A stretch of DNA of 12,583 nt from Desulfurococcales archaeon (GTDB taxonomy: Archaea; Thermoproteota; Thermoprotei_A; Sulfolobales; Acidilobaceae): the NCBI GenBank assembly GCA_027012045.1, contig JALUZI010000053.1, positions 1 through 12,583 on the forward strand, read 5' to 3'. Made by a program: the position numbers and the translations under genes. Under the pieces are notes generated by a model. It searched no databases and was not told the DNA's origin. It saw nothing but the letters and a program-made list of their open reading frames with translations. The stretch's first letter is position 1, and every line of letters begins with the position of its first letter. Of this stretch, positions 6,890-12,028 are shown piece after piece.

Positions 6890-7342
6890 ATGTGTGTTTT
6901 CTGCCGTATAGTTAAGGGTGAATTAGAGGCTTACAAGGTCTACGAGACTGATGATCTGATCGTTATAATGGATAAATACCCCGTAAGCAAGGGCCACTTA
7001 CTCGTTATAACCAAACAGCACTACGAGTCAGTCTCGGATGCACCGCCAGGCATTGTAGGTGAGGCATTCAAAGTTGCAGCGGGCCTGGCTAGGTTCTACA
7101 AGCTGGAGGCCCGGGCTCCAGGCGTGAATATCGTTTCAAATGATGGGGCCGCGGCTGGACAAGAGATCTTCCACTTCCATATACACGTCATACCCCGGTG
7201 GACCTACAGTAGAAGAATATTCGCAGGCCGCTCAACCCTTACAGAGGAACTCGCAGAGGAAACATATACCCTCCTCCGAGGCGTTAAGGAATACCTAGAC
7301 AATTACCTGAGGGGGGACGGTATATCCCCCTCTTACAAGTAG
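6890..7342 (+). CDS. HIT-family nucleotide hydrolase or transferase (HINT-like)
   Basis: The 150-residue product belongs to the histidine triad superfamily, which acts on nucleotide phosphoramidates or dinucleotides. It opens with MCVFCRIVKGE, whose CxxC is the zinc-binding pair of many HIT proteins. It contains DKYPVSKGHLLVI, typical of the nucleotide-binding strand, and ends the domain with HFHIHVIPRW, the HxHxHxx motif that includes the nucleophilic histidine. The remaining C-terminal part is helical. The frame is open from a GTG at 6872, but AAGGTGGG at 6877-6884 sits 5 bases before the ATG at 6890, so I use that ATG. Its position next to ogg does not define the substrate. HINT-like and Ap4A-hydrolase-like activities are both possible. 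Confidence 0.9.
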   Translation: MCVFCRIVKGELEAYKVYETDDLIVIMDKYPVSKGHLLVITKQHYESVSDAPPGIVGEAFKVAAGLARFYKLEARAPGVNIVSNDGAAAGQEIFHFHIHVIPRWTYSRRIFAGRSTLTEELAEETYTLLRGVKEYLDNYLRGDGISPSYK

Positions 7343-7354
7343 GAAGTGGATAAT

Positions 7355-7363
7355 CTTTAAATA
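7355..7363 (+). promoter_or_regulatory. TATA-like element upstream of the ferredoxin gene
   Basis: CTTTAAATA is a good TATA box. Transcription would begin near 7385, giving a leader of about 40 bases before the ATG at 7427. A second, weaker run ACATATAG near 7380-7387 could give a shorter leader. The ribosome site GAGGTGG (7414-7420) lies 6 bases before the ATG. Confidence 0.5.
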
Positions 7364-7426
7364 GTTTGAAGACTCGGCTACATATAGCTGGAAATCTCAT
7401 ATGCAAACACCGTGAGGTGGAGAAGA

Positions 7427-7660
7427 ATGCCCATAAAAGTCTGGATAGACAGAGATGAATGTATATCCGACATGGTCTGTGTCAGCCTCTGTGGCGAAGT
7501 CTTCGAGATGAGCGAGGAGGACGGGAAGAGCCAGATAGTAGCACAGTTCAGAGTAAACGACGATGTCAGCCAGGGCGTAGTCCCTGACGACCTAAAAGAC
7601 TGTGTTGAGAGCGCAGCTGAGAGCTGCCCCGTAAGCATAATCCACTTCGAGACACAGTAA
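7427..7660 (+). CDS. Single-cluster ferredoxin with Asp in place of the second cysteine
   Basis: This 77-residue electron carrier closely resembles the Pyrococcus furiosus ferredoxin. The cluster motif is C12-x2-D15-x2-C18-x3-C22, then C59 and C67-P. By comparison, C12, D15, C18 and C67 bind the iron-sulfur cluster. C22 and C59 match the Pyrococcus disulfide pair C21/C48, and the spacing of 8 from C59 to C67 is also the same. An Asp at the second position gives a [4Fe-4S] cluster that readily loses one iron to become [3Fe-4S]. The usual proline after C22 is glycine here. I chose the ATG at 7427 over a GTG at 7412 because GAGGTGG at 7414-7420 is correctly spaced. In hyperthermophilic archaea such ferredoxins accept electrons from 2-oxoacid and aldehyde oxidoreductases. 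It appears to be monocistronic. Confidence 0.95.
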   Translation: MPIKVWIDRDECISDMVCVSLCGEVFEMSEEDGKSQIVAQFRVNDDVSQGVVPDDLKDCVESAAESCPVSIIHFETQ

Positions 7661-7663
7661 AAA

Positions 7664-7706
7664 TAAAACATACAGCCCGGGGGTTCCATAGGCCCCCAGT
7701 ATTTTA
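7664..7706. terminator. Hairpin with T tracts on both sides, shared by ferredoxin and cysS
   Basis: GGGGG (7679-7683) pairs with CCCCC (7693-7697), and inner CC (7686-7687) pairs with GG (7691-7692), leaving a TT bulge and an ATA loop. On the plus strand the hairpin is followed by AGTATTTTATT. On the minus strand it is followed by TGTATGTTTTATTTTT. It lies exactly between two convergent stop codons (7660 and 7713). Archaea mainly end transcripts at T-runs; the hairpin may add stability. Confidence 0.6.
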
Positions 7707-7712
7707 TTCCTA

Positions 7713-9131
7713 CTACTTCCTAAGAACCCACTCACTCCTATTCCTGTAGTCAAGCACGGTTATACCCAGGCTTCCAAGCTTATCCCTAATCTTATCGCTT
7801 AACTCATACATTTTATTCTTCCTCAACTCACTCCGCACCTCAATCAAGAGGTCCACAACCTCCTTGAACAACTCGAAGGATATCCCGCCCTCCCCAGTGG
7901 TTCTATATGAGTATACAGCGTTCAAGTGGTCCGAGAACTCCTTAGCTACCAGTGCGAGAGCCCCGCTCTCAGAGTACTGTAGCTCGGCATGAACGAACCG
8001 GGTGAACTCCCATAGATACTTGTTTGCCTCGCCGAAGTTGAAGTCGTCGCTCAGAGCCTCGTGGAACCCGAGTATAATAGAGGACAGCGTCTTCATCCGC
8101 TCCACATCCTCGTCTTTATCGTAGTGGCTTTTACTCGCTTCCAACAACTTCTTCTCTATAATCGACTCCGATGAAACCAGACGATCATACAGTTTTCTGG
8201 CTTGGTTGATGATGGTCTCATTATACTCAAGCCTACTCCTATAGTGGACTGAGAGGATCCAAAGCCTCAGTATCGGTGCGGTCAGTTCTCTTAGAGCGTC
8301 TTTTAACGGTATTATGTTCTTTAGACTCTTACTCATCTTCTCCCCGCCTATAGTGAGGTACCCCGTGTGGAGCCAGTACTTAACCCAGGGCCTTACGCCG
8401 AGCGCTGCCTCGCTTTGGGCTTTCTCGTTCTCGTGGTGGGGGAAGACCAGGTCTTCGCCTCCGCCGTGGATGTCTATTCTCTCACCTAGATACCTGGTGG
8501 ACATCACGCTGCACTCTATATGCCATCCTGGTCTCCCAGGCCCCCAGGGGCTGTCCCAGTAGGGTTCCATGGGCTTTCTACGCTTCCATAACACGAAGTC
8601 GTATGGATGCCTTTTCTCTGATACAAACTCTTCCTCCTGGCCCCACAGGTCTTTCGAGAGTCTACCGCTCAGCTCGCCGTAGTACTCGTATTTGTCAACG
8701 TCAAAGTAGACACTTCCGTTGGACTCATACGCGTAGCCTTTCTCGACTAGTCTCTGAATAAACTTAATGATATCGCCTATATGCATAGTGACCCGAGGAT
8801 TATAATGGGGTCTCACTCGGAGCTCTTCAAGTAGCTCCAGGTACTCCCTCGTGTACTCATCGACTATCTCATTCCACGGCCTCCCTGTCTCAATGCTCTT
8901 CTTGATTATCTTGTCGTCAATATCGGTTATGTTCTGAACGTGTATAACCTTGTAGCCTCGAAGCTGTAAGTACCGCTTGATACCGTCGAACGAAACATAC
9001 ATCCTCGCATGGCCGATATGGGTGTGGTCATAAACAGTGGGACCGCACGTATACATCTTAACCAAGGGGGGATTGTTGGGCTGGAATTCCTCCTTCCTCC
9101 TCCCTAGAGTGTTGAACACTTTTATCGACAC
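7713..9131 (-). CDS. cysS: Cysteinyl-tRNA synthetase
   Basis: This 472-residue class I synthetase charges tRNA-Cys with cysteine in the cytoplasm. The HIGH motif is at 38-41 (TVYDHTHIGHAR) and KMSKS at 265-269. The active-site zinc ligands that select cysteine are present: C29 in YTCGPTVY, C207 in WHIECSVM, and H232 with E236 in FPHHENE. The connective and anticodon-binding regions follow in the normal order, and the length is that of a complete enzyme, so no editing domain or truncation is seen. The start is GTG at 9131, with GGTGG at 9141-9145 on the minus strand. kptA ends 50 bases upstream on the same strand, so the two may be cotranscribed, but a TATA-like run at 9173-9183 allows separate expression. 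Confidence 0.97.
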   Translation of the reverse strand: MSIKVFNTLGRRKEEFQPNNPPLVKMYTCGPTVYDHTHIGHARMYVSFDGIKRYLQLRGYKVIHVQNITDIDDKIIKKSIETGRPWNEIVDEYTREYLELLEELRVRPHYNPRVTMHIGDIIKFIQRLVEKGYAYESNGSVYFDVDKYEYYGELSGRLSKDLWGQEEEFVSEKRHPYDFVLWKRRKPMEPYWDSPWGPGRPGWHIECSVMSTRYLGERIDIHGGGEDLVFPHHENEKAQSEAALGVRPWVKYWLHTGYLTIGGEKMSKSLKNIIPLKDALRELTAPILRLWILSVHYRSRLEYNETIINQARKLYDRLVSSESIIEKKLLEASKSHYDKDEDVERMKTLSSIILGFHEALSDDFNFGEANKYLWEFTRFVHAELQYSESGALALVAKEFSDHLNAVYSYRTTGEGGISFELFKEVVDLLIEVRSELRKNKMYELSDKIRDKLGSLGITVLDYRNRSEWVLRK

Positions 9132-9172
9132 AATAGGCGACCACCGCTAGTATAATGACCTCCCCGCTGTGA

Positions 9173-9183
9173 GGTTATAAATT
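9173..9183 (-). promoter_or_regulatory. TATA-like element of cysS, overlapping the kptA stop codon
   Basis: The minus strand reads AATTTATAACC. Transcription would begin near 9154, about 23 bases ahead of the GTG at 9131 and just before the GGTGG ribosome site. It overlaps the last codon of kptA. Confidence 0.5.
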
Positions 9184-9835
9184 ATCGTTGCAATGCCCCG
9201 CAGTACTTGTATGACTCGATCGCCTCTGGGGGAACCTTTTTCACAAGGAAAACCTTTGGCGTCGCCCGGTATATAGTGAGGCCGGATTTTCTTATTTTCT
9301 CCGCGTTAATCACAAGATATATGGGGGTACCTTTCCTCCTCCCGGCAACCATACAAGCGTCGCTTGGAGTGGGTGACAGGTGTACATATAGTCTTCTACC
9401 TGGTAGTAAGCCTCTGCGAAGGATGCTATTCAGCTTTTCTAGCTGTGTCCCATGGTACAGAACTTTGGGGTTTGATTCGGGATAGTCTATGTTAACTTTA
9501 ATGCTATGCCCGTATGTGGCCCTTATCCGGTCCCCTTTTAGTTGGAACCTTGTTTTTGGATCGGTAGCGGCGATCCCTGCGATGACGTCATCTCCAACTC
9601 GGATTTCACTACCTAAAACTTCTTGTATGGAGCGTGTGAGATCCCTAATTGACACCCATCCCCCGGGGTCAATGCTAACGTTGAACCTTCGGGGTTCGTG
9701 TCTAAGTATTTTACTCATTAGTTTGCTGATTTTGACTAGGCTTTCCTCATCGAGTACTTCGACAAGCTCATCGCAGTCTCCTGGGTTCCTCGTATAATAC
9801 CATTTTCCTCCCCGCTTGCACTTGTACAGCGGCAT
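9182..9835 (-). CDS. kptA: KptA/Tpt1 RNA 2'-phosphotransferase
   Basis: The 217-residue product uses NAD+ to remove an internal 2'-phosphate from RNA, the final step of tRNA splicing in eukaryotes. Its substrate in archaea is less clear. The N-terminal winged-helix part begins near 34 and contains SKILRHEP with R45/H46, then IRATYGHS with R105. The ADP-ribosyltransferase-like part begins VLYHGT (126-131), continues with LYVHLSPTP, and has R166/R167 in place of the last catalytic arginine. Together these match the Arg-His-Arg-Arg tetrad of the Tpt1 family. Residues 1-33 are an extra N-terminal segment with C6 and C21 and the run GGKWYYTRNPGDCDELVEV, possibly a reduced zinc-binding ribbon. The ATG at 9835 has AGGAGG 6 bases upstream. 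It shares a promoter region with the divergent regulator gene. Confidence 0.93.
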   Translation of the reverse strand: MPLYKCKRGGKWYYTRNPGDCDELVEVLDEESLVKISKLMSKILRHEPRRFNVSIDPGGWVSIRDLTRSIQEVLGSEIRVGDDVIAGIAATDPKTRFQLKGDRIRATYGHSIKVNIDYPESNPKVLYHGTQLEKLNSILRRGLLPGRRLYVHLSPTPSDACMVAGRRKGTPIYLVINAEKIRKSGLTIYRATPKVFLVKKVPPEAIESYKYCGALQR

Positions 9836-9887
9836 GAATATCCTCCTTGGCCACGGGTTAGTAACTGTTATATCCGGCAGTTTTTAG

Positions 9888-9896
9888 TATATTAAT
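9888..9896. promoter_or_regulatory. TATA-like element shared by kptA and the PLP-like regulator gene
   Basis: TATATTAAT is usable in both directions (ATTAATATA on the minus strand). Leftward transcription would start near 9867, giving kptA a leader of about 32 bases. Rightward transcription would start near 9917, about 19 bases before the ATG at 9936. It is the only convincing TATA run in the 100-base spacer. Confidence 0.5.
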
Positions 9897-9907
9897 CCAC
9901 GGGTAGG

Positions 9908-9934
9908 CCTAGACAGCCGGTTTCCCCGGCTAGG
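9908..9934. promoter_or_regulatory. Inverted repeat directly before the regulator start codon
   Basis: CCTAG-aca-GCCGG (9908-9920) faces CCGGC-TAGG (9926-9934) across the loop TTTCC. The core GCCGG/CCGGC is perfect, and the outer CCTAG/CTAGG pairs if the three bases ACA are bulged. It covers the predicted transcription start and ends one base before the ATG at 9936. It could be an operator for autoregulation by the encoded winged-helix protein, or a leader hairpin that hides the start codon. Confidence 0.5.
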
Positions 9935-9935
9935 G

Positions 9936-11213
9936 ATGAAAAGGCCTCTCCCGGCCATTATTCTAGTTGTGGGAATATTGAGAAGGCTGAGATGCCTCTC
10001 AGAAGGAGATAAACCCAAAGGCCTCGTCTGCAGCGATGGAGCTAGCCTGGCTGTTCCAAGCGATTACGAGAGGATTCAACCAATACTTGACAGGATAACG
10101 ATGAATGAGGGCAACACACCTATTTTTCCCTCGGTAGACATTGACGGGTTGTTCTTTAAGGATGAAACACGGAACCCTACCGGTAGCTTCAGAGACAGAG
10201 CGGCTCCACCCAGCATCGCCGATCTTTCCTCGAGAAACATTCGGAGAATAGTTGTCTCAGGCGACGGGAATACATGCGCCTCATACGCGGCTTATTCAGC
10301 TCGAGCTAGAATAAAGTGTACGGCTGTAATGCCCGAAGATAGTGACCCGGTTAAAGTAGAGCAGGTCAGATCCTACGGTTGCCAAGTGTTCCTTAGAGGT
10401 TCCACCATGGATGATACACACCTCAAGGCCCGTGAATACGCCGGCTCTACCGGGTGGACGCATGTCAGAATAGACATGGACCCCTACGCTCTTTCAGGCC
10501 TAGTGTCGCTTGGAGAGGAGATAGCCGACTCAATCGGGCGATACGGGTTCCAGGCCGTTGTTGTACCCGTAGGATCAGGCGCTACCTTATCCGCTGTATA
10601 CACTGCTTTCAAAGCAAGAAGGGTCAGAGGTGTTAGATTAATAGGTGTACAAGCTGGCGAGGGGAGCTATGCTTCCTTGTTCACGGGTTTCCATGGTGCG
10701 TCTTTGAATATTCACTATAGCATTAGATATCTCCAGCCACCTCTTCTTATGGCGTCTTATAGGGCTACTCTTGCAACTGGAGGTTGGGGCGTCGGGGTTC
10801 CATTACACAGAGTCTTCGACGAGTCGATAAATCTATCTGAGAGGGAGGGCGTATTCGCAGAGCCAGCTGCCGTTGCTTCCTATGTTGTTGCAAGGGAGCT
10901 AGCCTCGGTTAAGGGGTGGAAGGTGCTGGCGGTTGTGACTAGCACTGGTTTGAAAACTGTGTCACCCAGGAGTAGGTCTTTCATTGGTGAAACAAAGCTT
11001 GAGATACTGCGTGTTTTAAAGGAGCATGGCCGTCTCCACGGCTATCTTATCTGGAAGATTTTGAATACACGTGTTTCCCCGCAGGCAGTTTATTCGAGTC
11101 TTAGGTGGCTCGAAGAGAGAGGTTTAGTCTCTTCTTCATCGGATGGGAGGAAGAGGGTTTATCAAATAACGGTTGATGGACTCAGGGCATTGGAGATCAT
11201 TAGCGGGCAATGA
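9936..11213 (+). CDS. Threonine-synthase-like pseudo-enzyme fused to a PadR-type winged helix
   Basis: The 425-residue product has a PLP fold-type II domain resembling threonine synthase (about 15-345) followed by a winged helix (351-425). Family landmarks are EGNTP (58-62), FFKDETRNPTGSF (73-85), SGDGN (108-112), EGVFAEPAA (304-312) and TSTGLK (335-340). The lysine that binds PLP in NPTGSFKDR is arginine here (R86, codon AGA). The phosphate loop, normally GNxGN, reads VGSGAT (212-217). The zinc ribbon is reduced to C20 and C32. The C-terminal part has PadR features: LHGYLIWKIL, VYSSLRWLEERGLV and GRKRVYQITVDGLRAL. I infer a ligand-sensing transcription regulator, not an enzyme. The ATG at 9936 lacks a clear ribosome site; GTG at 9969 or TTG at 9978 would remove an odd hydrophobic stretch (residues 5-14). 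An ECF transporter follows. Confidence 0.85.
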   Translation: MKRPLPAIILVVGILRRLRCLSEGDKPKGLVCSDGASLAVPSDYERIQPILDRITMNEGNTPIFPSVDIDGLFFKDETRNPTGSFRDRAAPPSIADLSSRNIRRIVVSGDGNTCASYAAYSARARIKCTAVMPEDSDPVKVEQVRSYGCQVFLRGSTMDDTHLKAREYAGSTGWTHVRIDMDPYALSGLVSLGEEIADSIGRYGFQAVVVPVGSGATLSAVYTAFKARRVRGVRLIGVQAGEGSYASLFTGFHGASLNIHYSIRYLQPPLLMASYRATLATGGWGVGVPLHRVFDESINLSEREGVFAEPAAVASYVVARELASVKGWKVLAVVTSTGLKTVSPRSRSFIGETKLEILRVLKEHGRLHGYLIWKILNTRVSPQAVYSSLRWLEERGLVSSSSDGRKRVYQITVDGLRALEIISGQ

Positions 11214-11264
11214 CCATTTTTATATCTGTTTCCGTTATTAAATCATAATCTTTAATAAATAAAC

Positions 11265-11292
11265 TCTCTCCTAGAAATTACCCTAGGAGGGG
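11265..11292. promoter_or_regulatory. Hairpin or operator covering the ribosome site of the transporter gene
   Basis: TCTCTCCTAG (11265-11274) and CTAGGAGGGG (11283-11292) form a 10-bp RNA stem with two G-U pairs and an 8-base loop; TCCTAG/CTAGGA is perfect. The right arm contains the ribosome site GGAGGGG for the TTG at 11301. TATA-like runs lie at 11217-11224 (start near 11246, hairpin in the leader) and 11250-11260 (start near 11281, repeat then an operator). Which promoter is used decides the meaning. Confidence 0.5.
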
Positions 11293-11300
11293 AGAGGGAA

Positions 11301-12023
11301 TTGTCATCCAGGGGTTTAGAGGCTAGAATAATAGTCTACAGCTCCATACTGACGGCCCTCGTATTCGCAGCTACGATGATTGCCATGGAGATACCTGCAA
11401 CAGGGGGATACTTCAATCTAGGCGAAACAATGGTTTATACTTCCGCAATAATAGGCGGGCCTATCGTGGGAGCCATTGCAGGCGGTGTAGGAAGCTCACT
11501 AGCAGACGTTTACAGCGGCTATGGAAACTATGCTCCGGGTACACTCATAATAAAAGGTCTTGAGGGATTCATTGTAGGCTATGTATTCATATATCTATCC
11601 AAGAAGAACGCCAAGTGGATCGGGGACTACCTACTCCCGCTTATCGGCCTGATCGACGCAGGGTTATACTGGCTCGGAGTCGAGTACCTGACGGGTGAGG
11701 CAACATTCTATGTTTTCAGCAAACAAGTAACATTTCATGTAGGCGTATGGTTCTGGGCTCTAGTCTCGTTCCTCCTCGCACTGCCCGCAATATACTTCTA
11801 TGCAAAAAGGGATCTGGAAGGACTAGCCATAACCTACAGCGTAATACCCGGCGGTCTAGAAATGATTCTAGGCTACTTCCTATACGAGATATCGGTCATA
11901 GGACTCTCACCATCCCAGGCAGCCGTAGAGGTACCATTCAACTTCGGCCAAATGATAATAGGTCTATTCGTATCGCTATACCTGGCTAAAGCCCTTAGAG
12001 AAGCGGGAGTTAAGGTGTTGTAA
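11301..12023 (+). CDS. ECF transporter substrate-binding (S) membrane component
   Basis: The 240-residue membrane protein has the layout of energy-coupling-factor S components, which capture a vitamin or other micronutrient outside the cell. Hydrophobic segments lie at about 9-29, 44-64, 80-100, 108-125, 147-168, 182-200 and 212-230. Diagnostic runs are IGGPIVGAIAGGVGSSLADV (51-70) and YAPGTLIIKGLEGFIVGY (77-94), seen in the ECF group related to PF07155/COG4720 as I remember it. Near the C-terminus are PGGLEMILGYFLYE and EVPFNFGQMIIG. It is longer than the usual 170-200 residues because of the part between about 104 and 170. The start is TTG at 11301, preceded by GGAGGGG inside a hairpin. The ATPase gene follows after 5 bases. 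The substrate cannot be read from sequence; riboflavin, pyridoxine, a cobamide precursor and queuosine-type compounds are candidates. Confidence 0.85.
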   Translation: MSSRGLEARIIVYSSILTALVFAATMIAMEIPATGGYFNLGETMVYTSAIIGGPIVGAIAGGVGSSLADVYSGYGNYAPGTLIIKGLEGFIVGYVFIYLSKKNAKWIGDYLLPLIGLIDAGLYWLGVEYLTGEATFYVFSKQVTFHVGVWFWALVSFLLALPAIYFYAKRDLEGLAITYSVIPGGLEMILGYFLYEISVIGLSPSQAAVEVPFNFGQMIIGLFVSLYLAKALREAGVKVL

Positions 12024-12028
12024 AAGAA

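Noticed and set aside
2826..9590. The palindrome TGACGTCA at 2826-2833 and again at 9583-9590
   Set aside because: One copy lies inside kptA coding sequence; an 8-base palindrome seen twice is not enough to call a site.
9936..11213. Simple call as an active threonine synthase
   Set aside because: The lysine needed to hold PLP is arginine, the phosphate loop is altered, and a PadR-like DNA-binding domain is attached. K75 in FFKDE is not the cofactor lysine in this family.
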